Source: UBA1858 sp045106935
GTDB taxonomy: Bacteria; Pseudomonadota; Gammaproteobacteria; UBA4575
Reading direction: 5' to 3'
Assembly (NCBI GenBank): GCA_045106935.1
Contig: JBGCFN010000048.1
Span: 1-24,069 of the forward strand
DNA length: 24,069 nt
Part shown: in pieces, positions 7,343 through 15,544 of the stretch
Numbering within the stretch: the stretch's first letter is position 1
Layout of the letters: the number at the start of each line of letters is the position of its first letter
Position numbers and translations under genes: made by a program
Notes under the pieces: generated by a model
Databases searched by the model: none
What the model was told of the DNA's origin: nothing
What the model saw: the letters and a program-made list of their open reading frames with translations, nothing else

Positions 7343-8782
7343 ATGAGCGAAGAGTTTAAAGTAATGATTCCTGGTGCGGACAGTGCCGGTGAAAAATTAA
7401 CAGTTGTTGCGCCGTGGGATCTTAGGCCTATAGCTGAAGTCCCTGTGGCAACTGCTAATGATGTCGATATGGCTTTAAACACTGCACATAAAATTTTTCG
7501 CGATCGAAATAGTTGGTTACCAATCTCAAAACGTATTGAAATACTAGAAAAAACTGCAGAGTTAATGCATCAGCAAGCAGAACATCTTGCGCTTGAAGCT
7601 GCAAGAGAGGGGGGTAAGCCATTAATAGATTCGCGTGTTGAAGTTGCTCGTGCGATTGATGGCGTAAAAAATTGCGTAGAGGTTTTGCGTACAGAAAGTG
7701 GTCGTGAAATTCCTATGGGGCTAAATGCATCCTCTGAGCAGCGTTTAGCATTTACACACAAAGAGCCGATCGGTGTTGTTGTTGCTGTCAGTGCCTTCAA
7801 TCATCCTCTGAATTTAATTGTGCATCAAGTGGGTCCTGCGATTGCTGCGGGTTGCCCTGTGATTGTTAAGCCTGCTGAAGACACACCATTATCGTGTTTT
7901 CGCTTTGTGCAAATTTTACGAGAAGCAGGATTGCCAGAAGAGTATTGTCAGGCATGTGCTGTTAGCGATCATGCGGTTGCAGAAAAATTAGTTACTGATG
8001 AGCGTGTAGGTTTTTTCTCATTCATTGGTAGTGGAAGAGTGGGTTGGATGCTGCGTTCCAAGCTGGCGGCTGGCGCACGTTGTGCGCTTGAACATGGAGG
8101 TGTGGCCCCAGTCATTATTGATACCACCGCAGATCTTGATGACACGCTACCACTTATTGCTAAGGGTGGATTTTATCATGCCGGACAAGTATGTGTTTCA
8201 GTACAACGAGTTTTTGCGCCACGCTCAATGGCTACTGAGGTAGCAGAACGATTGGCAGGATTTGCTCGTGAAATGAGCATTGGTGATCCAATATTAGACT
8301 CTACTGAAGTCGGGCCATTAATTAGACCGCGTGAAGTGGACCGAGTGAAATCTTGGGTGGATGCAGCTGTGACAGAGGGGGCGACTAAAGTTTGTGGTGG
8401 CCAAGTGCTGTCAGAGTCTAGTTATGAATGTACGGTACTGTTAGAGCCTTCGCCTAATTCACAAATCAGTACTCAGGAGATTTTTGGTCCTGCAGTCTGT
8501 GTCTATGGTTATGATGATGTTGAGCATGCGATTGCACAGTCGAACAGCTTACCGTATGCATTTCAGGCTTCTGTGTTAACGCAAAACCTAGATTTTGGAT
8601 TGCATTGCAGTCGGCATTTAGATGCTGCAACCGTCATGATAAATGATCATACGGCATTCCGTGTAGATTGGATGCCGTTTGCAGGTATCAGGCAATCTGG
8701 ATTAGGTGTTGGCGGTATACCTTACACCTTTGAAGATATGCAAATAGATAAGCAAATAGTAATTCGTTCTAAGCAGTTATAA
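7343..8782 (+). CDS. NAD(P)-dependent aldehyde dehydrogenase
   Basis: A 479-residue aldehyde dehydrogenase that oxidises an aldehyde to the acid. Asn153 of the oxyanion hole is in AFNHPLNL. The cofactor loop is FIGSGRVGW (about 227-235). The general base is Glu250 in LEHGGVAPVI and the nucleophile is Cys284 in AGQVCVSVQRV. The GQVC and EHGG variants place it nearer the lactaldehyde/phosphonoacetaldehyde/non-phosphorylating-GAPDH branch than betaine-aldehyde enzymes. It begins 12 bases after the ALS-like gene and is surely co-transcribed. The pair may form and then oxidise one intermediate, or detoxify aldehydes. The natural substrate cannot be read from sequence. Its stop lies two bases from that of the convergent EF-hand gene. 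Confidence 0.92.
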   Translation: MSEEFKVMIPGADSAGEKLTVVAPWDLRPIAEVPVATANDVDMALNTAHKIFRDRNSWLPISKRIEILEKTAELMHQQAEHLALEAAREGGKPLIDSRVEVARAIDGVKNCVEVLRTESGREIPMGLNASSEQRLAFTHKEPIGVVVAVSAFNHPLNLIVHQVGPAIAAGCPVIVKPAEDTPLSCFRFVQILREAGLPEEYCQACAVSDHAVAEKLVTDERVGFFSFIGSGRVGWMLRSKLAAGARCALEHGGVAPVIIDTTADLDDTLPLIAKGGFYHAGQVCVSVQRVFAPRSMATEVAERLAGFAREMSIGDPILDSTEVGPLIRPREVDRVKSWVDAAVTEGATKVCGGQVLSESSYECTVLLEPSPNSQISTQEIFGPAVCVYGYDDVEHAIAQSNSLPYAFQASVLTQNLDFGLHCSRHLDAATVMINDHTAFRVDWMPFAGIRQSGLGVGGIPYTFEDMQIDKQIVIRSKQL

Positions 8783-8784
8783 GT

Positions 8785-9051
8785 TTATTCGTTTTGACTG
8801 CGTAAAATTAAGTAATCATAGAATTCAAATTTTGTAATAACGCCTTCACCACTTTTATCGTATTTGGCGAATACTTCAGGATCGCTTAAGTTGTAAATAT
8901 TTTCAGCTTCTTTGATATCTAATTGTTCGTTTCGATTTAAGTCAGCTCCCCAAAACAATCCATCTCTGAGGCTAAGTCCTCCACCAAGAGTGAATCCTTG
9001 TGAAGAGTAGGCAAGCATGCTGATTAGGCCGAGCGTTAAAATATTTTTCAT
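8785..9051 (-). CDS. small secreted EF-hand protein
   Basis: An 88-residue protein with an N-terminal signal peptide (hydrophobic residues 4-14; cleavage probably near 19-21). Two EF-hand loops are visible. The first is D37-x-N39-x-N41-x-Q43-x-D45-x-x-E48. The second is D65-x-S67-x-E69-x-V71-x-T73-x-x-E76. Both end in the bidentate Glu expected of a calcium-binding loop. An AGGAA site precedes the ATG. Neither loop has proline at position 2, the mark of lanmodulin. The role is unknown: a periplasmic calcium buffer or sensor is a reasonable guess. It is convergent with the ALDH gene with almost no spacer, and the 174 bases upstream show nothing clear beyond AT-rich sequence. Confidence 0.8.
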   Translation of the reverse strand: MKNILTLGLISMLAYSSQGFTLGGGLSLRDGLFWGADLNRNEQLDIKEAENIYNLSDPEVFAKYDKSGEGVITKFEFYDYLILRSQNE

Positions 9052-9225
9052 TATTTTTTCCTGTTGCTTTTATCTTAATAAAAAGACCTATGATAAAACC
9101 AATTTATTACATCCACTCAGAATAAAAATGTATTTTACTTGATGGTAATTATTATGAAACTAATCTTATGTGGCAGTCTGTCCAGTACATATAAGTCTAA
9201 TAGAAACTGTTAGAAATTTAAGAGA

Positions 9226-10503
9226 CTATTTAGCAGACTTTAAATATACCCGTGAGTTTCTCTGGTAATTAAATGCTTTTTGCTTGGATATCGGTAATTC
9301 TTGAATACTAGATTTACGATATCCATTTTCACGAAACCAATGTAATGCTTTAGTCGTGAGAACAAATACAGAATTAAATCCTAAAGACCATGCTTTTTGC
9401 TCAAGGTGTTTGAGGAGACGTTTGCCATGACCTTCATTCTGGAAGTCTGGGTGAACAGCCAAGCAGGCTATCTCGCCAAGCATTTTTTGTTTAATTGGAT
9501 GAAGTGCACCACAGGCAATAACAAAACCATCACGTTCGATTACATCATAATTATGGATTTCTAACTCTATCTGCTCATGTGTACGAGGGACTAAAACTTG
9601 TTGGGCTTCAAGTGGACTAATTAGTGAAATAATGCCACCGACATCTTCAACGGTAGCGGGTCGAATATCATTGTAATGTTCGGCAGTGATGAGTGTTCCG
9701 GCACCATCATGACTATATAGTTCTTGCAGTAATGCACCTGGAACATCTGTGCTGAGCAAATGAACACGTTGAACCTGATTAAGGCAAGCATTAATTGCAA
9801 ACTCTACATGTTGTTTTAGTGTTTTGCTTAAAGATTTTCGACGCGATATTAGCGTTTGTGCATCATGCAGTGTTAGAAATTTAATGCGCTGTTTACGACT
9901 GTTTTGAAGTGTTTTTTCATTCATTAGAAAAATGAGTTTTTCAGAAGGAATGCTTGCTGCAACAGTTGTCGCGACATCATATTCATCAAGATAAAAACAT
10001 TCACCACTAGGCGAGTAACCTAGTGAAGATAACAGTACGATATTGCCATGCTCAAGTTGTTCCTGGATGGCTTGGGTGTCTACTCTACGTACTTCGCCAT
10101 AAAATTGCAGATCAATACCTTCTATCACGCCAATAGGTTTGGCATGGACAAAATTTCCAGATACTGTAGTCAGTTTCATGCCTGCCATTGGAGTATTCAC
10201 TAAACCAGTGGAGAAGAGTGATTCTATACGAGAACAAAGCTCACCAATTTTATTTTGAACTTTAAGTAATTTTTTGGCGTCTATAACAGGTCGCTTAGTT
10301 CTTCCTAGAGGGAGTATGCCAGTGGCATAGACCAAAACCAGCTTAATGCCTAGGGTTTGCATTAATGCAAGATCTTGGATCAGGGCTGATAACTGATCAC
10401 TCTCGATCACGCTGCTGGGGATCGTGATTACAAATACATTACCTTGGTGCGCATAAATGTAAGGGGCGGCACTTCGGAAAGTTTCTATGTCAAATGTTTC
10501 CAT
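9226..10503 (-). CDS. argA: amino-acid N-acetyltransferase (N-acetylglutamate synthase) ArgA
   Basis: ArgA acetylates glutamate with acetyl-CoA, the first step of arginine synthesis in the linear pathway. The order is typical: an amino-acid-kinase-like domain (about 1-280) that binds feedback arginine, then a GNAT domain (about 285-425). The start METFDIETFRSAAPYIYAHQ and the segments GALLQELYSHDGAGTLI, RPATVEDVGGIISLI and CLAVHPDFQNEGHGKRLL match the E. coli protein. AVHPDFQNEGHGKRL is the acetyl-CoA loop. The length of 425 residues is close to the usual ~440. It is monocistronic, with a shared 164-base upstream region towards a secreted-protein gene. ArgE later in the window fits this linear, non-recycling route. 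Confidence 0.96.
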   Translation of the reverse strand: METFDIETFRSAAPYIYAHQGNVFVITIPSSVIESDQLSALIQDLALMQTLGIKLVLVYATGILPLGRTKRPVIDAKKLLKVQNKIGELCSRIESLFSTGLVNTPMAGMKLTTVSGNFVHAKPIGVIEGIDLQFYGEVRRVDTQAIQEQLEHGNIVLLSSLGYSPSGECFYLDEYDVATTVAASIPSEKLIFLMNEKTLQNSRKQRIKFLTLHDAQTLISRRKSLSKTLKQHVEFAINACLNQVQRVHLLSTDVPGALLQELYSHDGAGTLITAEHYNDIRPATVEDVGGIISLISPLEAQQVLVPRTHEQIELEIHNYDVIERDGFVIACGALHPIKQKMLGEIACLAVHPDFQNEGHGKRLLKHLEQKAWSLGFNSVFVLTTKALHWFRENGYRKSSIQELPISKQKAFNYQRNSRVYLKSAK

Positions 10504-10667
10504 GGCTAGATTTTGAATAATAAGCAGGTATTTTGTCAGGAATTATACTGATTAATTGGTAGAAGTGTGTTGTCTATTATTATGAAATGGAAGCTGTGGT
10601 AGTATGATTGGCTACAAAATATCTTGAAAAAAGCTCACTTTTGAGCGTGAAACCGGAAGATGAATAT

Positions 10668-11366
10668 ATGTTATCAAATTATAAGCTGAGCACGATCAAT
10701 TTCACCAAATGTGCGGTTCTTTCGTGCTTAATATCTATGACAGGCCTCGTCAGCCTGAGCGTGATAGCTGATGGAGGGATGCCTCTGCAGGATGCGGTGC
10801 TCTATACAGTGCCAGATAATCTAGAAAGTTTATCAACAGAGCAAATCACTGATATGCGCGCTGCGCATCAGCTAGATTTGGAAAAAACAGCTGCTGACAA
10901 GAGTGCTGAGCAGCAAGCAGAAGCAAAACTATTTAAACAATTAATGGATCATGATTTAGTTCGCTTAACTATTGCAGATGTAATTTCCGAAATGATTACA
11001 GACTATGATATTGATGGTGAATTTAAAGAGACGCTACTTGGTTATAAGTCGACATTTTCTGTAGAAATGATGGAAAACCGTGAGGTTGTACATGATCTTG
11101 AAGATTATCCATCTTACGATTTTAGGTTTGCAGCTGTTTATATGTCGATGCTTTATGCGTTTCAGAAATACCCAGATTTTTATGAGCGATTGAAAGAAGA
11201 TATGGTGAATGAAGACACTTCAATTGGGAGCTATAAAAAGACACTTGATGATTCGTACAGCAATGTGAAGCAAGCGCGTGCTGAAATGGATATGATGAAA
11301 TCAGGAGATGATATAAAGAAAGTGATTGCCGCACTTGATAACGAGTTGGCGAGGCGATCTAACTAG
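10668..11366 (+). CDS. secreted protein of unknown function
   Basis: A 232-residue protein I do not recognise. The start is set at ATG 10668, preceded by GGAAG at 10655-10659. The longer frame from TTG 10608 would bury the signal peptide. Residues 1-35 form a polar start, a hydrophobic core (CAVLSCLISMTGLVSLSVIA) and likely cleavage after SVIA. The mature part is acidic and largely helical. It includes a Lys/Glu/Ala-rich stretch (about 65-90), a YDIDGEFKETLLGY segment, an aromatic FRFAAVYMSMLYAFQKYPDF and a C-terminal coiled-coil-like tail. It is divergent from argA and stops just before a strong hairpin. No enzymatic motif is visible. Confidence 0.75.
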   Translation: MLSNYKLSTINFTKCAVLSCLISMTGLVSLSVIADGGMPLQDAVLYTVPDNLESLSTEQITDMRAAHQLDLEKTAADKSAEQQAEAKLFKQLMDHDLVRLTIADVISEMITDYDIDGEFKETLLGYKSTFSVEMMENREVVHDLEDYPSYDFRFAAVYMSMLYAFQKYPDFYERLKEDMVNEDTSIGSYKKTLDDSYSNVKQARAEMDMMKSGDDIKKVIAALDNELARRSN

Positions 11367-11377
11367 TTAAATTAGAA

Positions 11378-11407
11378 TACGGATAGAAGTTTGTACTTCT
11401 ATCCGTA
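11378..11407. terminator. 13-bp perfect hairpin, probable bidirectional terminator
   Basis: TACGGATAGAAGT (11378-11390) and ACTTCTATCCGTA (11395-11407) pair perfectly around a TTGT loop. The hairpin sits between the converging stops of the secreted-protein gene (11366) and the TonB receptor (11423). T-runs are poor on both sides, so it may act with Rho or as an RNA 3'-end stabiliser. Confidence 0.7.
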
Positions 11408-11422
11408 CATACAATATAGTTT

Positions 11423-13594
11423 TTAGAAAGAAATTCCCACCGTTACAAAAGCATTGATGCCTGAACCAGGCAAACGTTCTCCAAGATCAACACCGTTTTC
11501 CTCGACTCTATTAAAACCATTTAAATGGTCGGTATAGTCTTTGTCGAGCAAGTTCTCAACACCGGCTTGTAGAGTTAAGTTGGACATACTTGTCGGCGTA
11601 TATTGGCCATATAGATTAATGAGTCCATAACCTGGCGTGGAATCATTGTTGTTATTTGGATTGGCTGGATCATCAGTCAGCTCATCAGAGATTTTAGTTT
11701 GTCTTGCCACTACAACACCTTCAATCGTGGCGGAGCCATTACCAAAATTACGGGTTAGTGCGGCACTTGCTCGAGGTGGGGCGATATGAAATAAGTTATC
11801 ATTCACATCACGGCGTTTACCTCTTACATAGCTGGCTTGTCCAGAAACAGTCCATAACTGATTAAGTTGGTACCCCCAATCAGTATCAAAGCCATAAATC
11901 TCTGCTTCAACATTGGCAAATTGTAATGGGGTTGCATCACCATTTGCGCCACCGCTGACACCAATAATAGGTGTATTGAATGCATTTGCTTCTACAGCGA
12001 CACCTTGGATAAAGTTATTAATGCGTTGGTAGTGAATTCTAGGGTTGAAGTAAGCCTGGTCATTTGCCCAATCTAAACCCAACTCGAATTGGTTGCTCCA
12101 CTCAGGATCAAGATCAATATTACCAATGTAATTGTTTCCATCGCCTAAGCCGGCATTCACATTTAACGGAATCCAAAGATAACGTTCAATATAGCTGGGA
12201 GCGCGAGTTTTACGTGCATAGCCCGCAACCAGTGATAATTCATTATTGATTGGAAAGTTAAGCTTTGCAGCAACATCTATTAAGTCATCATCTTGTGAGC
12301 GATCAGAATTATTAAAGCGATCACGTAATGCGCGAACAGCAGCGGGAGGTGTGCCCATCACGTTGGCGGCAGGAAGATTTGCAGGTTGCGCATCCACTTC
12401 ATCAGCATCAGTTTCAACTTGCTTGTATCTAAAACCTAACTCTACTGTTGCTTGTTTAAAAGAGCCTTTCCATTCAGTGAAAAAGCCAAGATGATCTTCC
12501 TCTGCATTATTAAAGTTGGTGACAAAAAATGGGACAACATCAGGGTCAAGGATGACAGCATTATGGTCAGCATTGTGACCATCAATGCCAAAGCTAATGA
12601 CACCGTTTGAAGTCGGGCGAGAAAGTTTTAGTTTAGCGCCACTATCATCAGCAGTCACATTGACGACTCTACGATCTGTCCCTGCAAAAGGAGGAAGAGG
12701 AAGTGAAGAAAAATCAGGCGCAGGGCGTAGCTCAAAGTTTCTCATTTGATGTTCGATATCTGTGTGGAATACATCTAGTTCAACGGTAAAGTGATTGATA
12801 TTGCCAAGATACTCAAAATTATATAATTCAGTATGAAAGAAATTGGGATCTAGAGGAAGAGAAGGCGTCCCTGAGTCTTTAGAGCTGACATAGCGTGCGT
12901 CAAATGAAATCTCGTGATTATCATTAAGTTGGACACCATAACCAGCACCAACACTGCTGCGTTCATATTCAGTACCATCGACATCACCGTCACCAGCGCG
13001 AAAATCATCACCATCATCATGACTAGCTGTAATATGGAAACGATGTTGATCATTGGCAATACCTACGATACCACCTGCGTTATAACCTGAATCGACACTA
13101 TGAGCAGAGACTTCTATGTCGCTTTGAAGTGAAAATGAATCGCTGTCAGAAAATTCACTTGATTTAGGTGTCACTTTAACAGTGTTGCCTAAAGTTGAAC
13201 CATTGCTGACAGAGTCAATGCCACGTTCTACTTCAAAAGATTCAACCAGTGTATTAGGCATATAATGCAAGGGTGGGTCCATCCAGTTAGGGCCACCACT
13301 TTCGATACGAGTATCATCAATTAATACATTCATTCTAGGGCCGAATATTCCGCGATAATAGGTCTGGCCACTTATCGCGCCATTGCTATGAATGCCGCCA
13401 CCAGGGATTTTTTCCATAAGTGTCGTTACATCTGTTTCAACAGTAGTTGGTTTGGCAGAATTCGAGCTTGAAATCGCAGTATCTGTAATTGAGATCGGCT
13501 TGAGATTTTCAGCATTCGCATGTAAAGCAAATGCGCTCAAAAAGATAAAAAAAGAAATGTATAGAGGTTTGAAAAAAGACATAAATGTGCTCAT
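11423..13594 (-). CDS. TonB-dependent outer-membrane receptor, copper-receptor (OprC/NosA) type
   Basis: A 723-residue outer-membrane receptor. It has a signal peptide ending HANA (about residue 28), a plug domain (about 45-150, with YRGIFGPRMNVLIDDTRIE and FEVERGIDSVSNG) and a 22-strand barrel closing in a terminal Phe (FVTVGISF). The segment PNWMDPPLHYMP (102-113) and HQM at 282-284 in DIEHQMRNFELRP resemble the TonB-dependent copper receptor family. There a CxxxM plus HxM set binds copper. Here Met105 and His282/Met284 are kept but the Cys position is Gly101, so copper affinity may be altered. It is divergent from regBA, with a RegA-like dyad between them. The substrate is inferred, not shown. 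No good ribosome site precedes the ATG. Confidence 0.85.
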   Translation of the reverse strand: MSTFMSFFKPLYISFFIFLSAFALHANAENLKPISITDTAISSSNSAKPTTVETDVTTLMEKIPGGGIHSNGAISGQTYYRGIFGPRMNVLIDDTRIESGGPNWMDPPLHYMPNTLVESFEVERGIDSVSNGSTLGNTVKVTPKSSEFSDSDSFSLQSDIEVSAHSVDSGYNAGGIVGIANDQHRFHITASHDDGDDFRAGDGDVDGTEYERSSVGAGYGVQLNDNHEISFDARYVSSKDSGTPSLPLDPNFFHTELYNFEYLGNINHFTVELDVFHTDIEHQMRNFELRPAPDFSSLPLPPFAGTDRRVVNVTADDSGAKLKLSRPTSNGVISFGIDGHNADHNAVILDPDVVPFFVTNFNNAEEDHLGFFTEWKGSFKQATVELGFRYKQVETDADEVDAQPANLPAANVMGTPPAAVRALRDRFNNSDRSQDDDLIDVAAKLNFPINNELSLVAGYARKTRAPSYIERYLWIPLNVNAGLGDGNNYIGNIDLDPEWSNQFELGLDWANDQAYFNPRIHYQRINNFIQGVAVEANAFNTPIIGVSGGANGDATPLQFANVEAEIYGFDTDWGYQLNQLWTVSGQASYVRGKRRDVNDNLFHIAPPRASAALTRNFGNGSATIEGVVVARQTKISDELTDDPANPNNNNDSTPGYGLINLYGQYTPTSMSNLTLQAGVENLLDKDYTDHLNGFNRVEENGVDLGERLPGSGINAFVTVGISF

Positions 13595-13646
13595 ATTGAA
13601 TAAAATTAAGTGAGCGGAAGCGTAGCAAATTTATGTTTCTAAGAAG

Positions 13647-13663
13647 TGTGACAAAATGTCGCA
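13647..13663. promoter_or_regulatory. RegA/RegR-like binding dyad
   Basis: TGTGAC-AAAAT-GTCGCA is an inverted repeat whose minus-strand reading is TGCGACATTTTGTCACA. From memory, the RegR/RegA consensus is about GNGRCRTTNNGNCGC, and this differs from it at one position. It lies 52 bases upstream of the TonB receptor start and 82 bases upstream of regB. A TTGTCA that could serve as a -35 for the receptor overlaps it. Confidence 0.5.
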
Positions 13664-13680
13664 TATGACATTGAACGTTA

Positions 13681-13693
13681 AGCTAAATTAGCT
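13681..13693. promoter_or_regulatory. 13-base perfect palindrome upstream of regB
   Basis: AGCTAA-A-TTAGCT is a perfect dyad centred at 13687, within the regB leader or promoter and 18 bases from the RegA-like dyad. It could be an operator for another regulator. No protein can be assigned. Confidence 0.3.
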
Positions 13694-13744
13694 GCAAATA
13701 TGCTTTACAATCTAAGGAATGAATAAGCCGATGGAAAGAAAGTA

Positions 13745-14995
13745 GTGGCTAAACTGAATATGCCGTGGTGGGGGAAAGAACAGCAAAATACGCTGAGTAT
13801 TTTGTTCTGGTTTCGTGCGGTTTCTATATTGGGTCAAATAGCGACATCATTACTAGCAAAATTTGTTTTTGAATTTCCACTGAATGGAGCTGGTATTGCA
13901 GTGGTCATCATGAGCTTAATAGTGGTAAATAGTTATACGTGGTTACGAGCAAAATCGGTATCAGATGCTAGCAATATAGAAATATTTCTCCAACTACTGA
14001 TTGATGTTGCCGCTTTGAGTGCACTGTTTTATTTCGCGGGAGGTGCAACTAATCCTTTTATCTCAATGTATCTATTGCCATTAGCAATCAGTGCCGTACT
14101 GCTTCCTCAGGCTTGGGTATGGATACTAGCCATTATTAGTATTGTAGTTTACTCAAGTCTTATGTGGCTGTTCCCAGCAAACGAGCACGCGCATCATGCA
14201 TCTCAGTCATTCAGTCTACATGTGTTGGGAATGTGGGTGAGTTTTGTTTTGAGTGCGGTAGTAATTGCCTACTTTGTTGTGAAAATGCGTTCTGCATTAC
14301 AGCATAAAGAACAACAATTAATTGATGCACGTGAACGGGTAATTCGAGATGAAAAGCTAGTATCGTTAGGAACTTTGGCTGCAAGCACTGCGCATGAAAT
14401 GGGAACGCCACTAGGTACAATTCAATTAATTACTGCCGATCTAGAAGAAAATAAAATATCACAAGAAGAAATAGATATTCTTTTGACTCAGGTTATGCGT
14501 TGTAAGCAGGCGCTGACAGAAATGTCGACTGCGGCAGGAGGATTAAATGTTGAAGGCGAAGGGCTAGTTGATTTTGAAGAATTCATATCAGCTTTATTAA
14601 AAGAGTGGTCCCAATCAAGACTAGATTTAATTCTAAATAAAAAAGTTTCAGGTCAATCAAAAGTAGGGATAGTTGCAGCAAAAACATTATCCAAGGCGTT
14701 GATCAATCTTTTAGATAATGCTGCTGATGCTTCACCGGAAGAGATTGATGTGGATGTCACCTGGAATAAGAATGAGGCTCAGGTCCTTATCATTGATCAT
14801 GGTGATGGCATCGATCCAAAAATATTGGCTGACATTGGTGTGAAGCCATACTCAACCAAACCTGATGGCATTGGATTAGGCGCTTTTCTCGCACATGAGA
14901 TAATTCAAAGATTGGGAGGTTCTATCAAAATGATGAATAAACCAACTGGTGGAATTGAGACGCAAATAACTCTACCTGTACAAATGTTGAAATAG
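13745..14995 (+). CDS. regB: redox-sensing sensor histidine kinase RegB/PrrB
   Basis: A 416-residue inner-membrane histidine kinase with about six N-terminal membrane helices (to residue 180) and a cytoplasmic kinase core. The quinone-binding heptad GGATNPF (99-105) matches GGXXNPF of RegB. The H-box LGTLAASTAHEMGTPLGTI has the phosphorylated His217. Cys253 in MRCKQAL corresponds to the redox-active cysteine of RegB. The ATP-binding lobe shows LINLLDNAADASPEE (N box), IDHGDGID and GIGLGAFLAHEII. GTG 13745 with upstream GGAAAG is preferred; ATG 13760 is an alternative. It is followed two bases later by regA. RegBA relatives control respiration, carbon and nitrogen metabolism in response to redox state. 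Confidence 0.93.
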   Translation: MAKLNMPWWGKEQQNTLSILFWFRAVSILGQIATSLLAKFVFEFPLNGAGIAVVIMSLIVVNSYTWLRAKSVSDASNIEIFLQLLIDVAALSALFYFAGGATNPFISMYLLPLAISAVLLPQAWVWILAIISIVVYSSLMWLFPANEHAHHASQSFSLHVLGMWVSFVLSAVVIAYFVVKMRSALQHKEQQLIDARERVIRDEKLVSLGTLAASTAHEMGTPLGTIQLITADLEENKISQEEIDILLTQVMRCKQALTEMSTAAGGLNVEGEGLVDFEEFISALLKEWSQSRLDLILNKKVSGQSKVGIVAAKTLSKALINLLDNAADASPEEIDVDVTWNKNEAQVLIIDHGDGIDPKILADIGVKPYSTKPDGIGLGAFLAHEIIQRLGGSIKMMNKPTGGIETQITLPVQMLK

Positions 14996-14997
14996 AG

Positions 14998-15528
14998 ATG
15001 GTCGGAAATATTATAATAATCGATGATGATGTTGAGTTTTGTAGTGCATTGAGTCGTGCCTTTAGTAAGCGAGATTATTCAGTCATATCTGCGCATAGCG
15101 TAACAGAGTTGGAGAAAATCGAAGGGATGGAAGAAATGGATTATGGCGTAGTGGATTTAAGAATAGGCGAAGAATCAGGATTAAGCGCAATTAGATTGTT
15201 AACTGAAAATAACCCTAATATCAAAATTGTGATGTTGACAGCCTATGCAAGTATTGCCACGACTGTAGAAGCAATGAAATTAGGCGCCGTTAACTATTTA
15301 ACTAAACCGGCATCGGTACAAGAGATTATTGATAAATTAGTGTTGCCGGCGAGTGAAGACAGCACTCGAATCGAAGAAACACCTTTGTCAGTAAAAAGAT
15401 TGGAGTGGGAACATTTGCAAAAAGTATTACTTGAGCATGATGGAAATATATCAGCGGCAGCGCGTGCATTAAACATGCATAGAAGAACTTTACAACGCAA
15501 ATTACAAAAGCGACCGGTTAAACGATAA
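14998..15528 (+). CDS. regA: response regulator RegA/PrrA
   Basis: A 176-residue DNA-binding response regulator paired with RegB. The receiver domain (1-118) has the acidic pocket IIDDD, phosphoacceptor Asp53 in VVDLRIGEESGL, Thr81 in MLTAYAS and Lys103 in YLTKPA. A short linker leads to a Fis-type helix-turn-helix at 149-171 (ISAAARALNMHRRTLQRKL), the hallmark of RegA, PrrA and ActR. There is no sigma-54 ATPase domain. The gene begins two bases after regB and ends 16 bases before the convergent argE stop. It probably binds the dyad upstream of regB and so regulates itself and the TonB receptor; that is inference. Confidence 0.95.
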   Translation: MVGNIIIIDDDVEFCSALSRAFSKRDYSVISAHSVTELEKIEGMEEMDYGVVDLRIGEESGLSAIRLLTENNPNIKIVMLTAYASIATTVEAMKLGAVNYLTKPASVQEIIDKLVLPASEDSTRIEETPLSVKRLEWEHLQKVLLEHDGNISAAARALNMHRRTLQRKLQKRPVKR

Positions 15529-15544
15529 AGAAGAAAAAATTTAA

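Noticed and set aside
8785..9051. Lanmodulin homologue
   Set aside because: Only two loops, and neither has proline at loop position 2.
9052..9225. Weak repeats (TCTAA...TTAGA) between argA and the EF-hand gene as a terminator
   Set aside because: The stem is only five pairs with no convincing T-run.
10511..10528. ArgR box upstream of argA (TTTTGAATAATAAGCAGG)
   Set aside because: Only the left TGAAT half fits; the right half departs too far from ATTCA to claim an operator.
10569..10610. Sigma-70 promoter for the secreted-protein gene
   Set aside because: TTGTCT and TAGTAT are present but the spacing is too long; no reliable pair was found.
12246..12494. Plus-strand open frames inside the TonB receptor gene, and similar antisense frames elsewhere (6010-6447, 17106-17543, 20856-21209)
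   Set aside because: They are shadows of well-supported genes on the other strand, with no ribosome sites or recognisable protein features.
13731..13745. Five-codon mini-frame (ATG GAA AGA AAG TAG) whose stop overlaps the regB GTG
   Set aside because: The GGAAAG inside it is better explained as the regB ribosome site; no ribosome site precedes the mini-frame.
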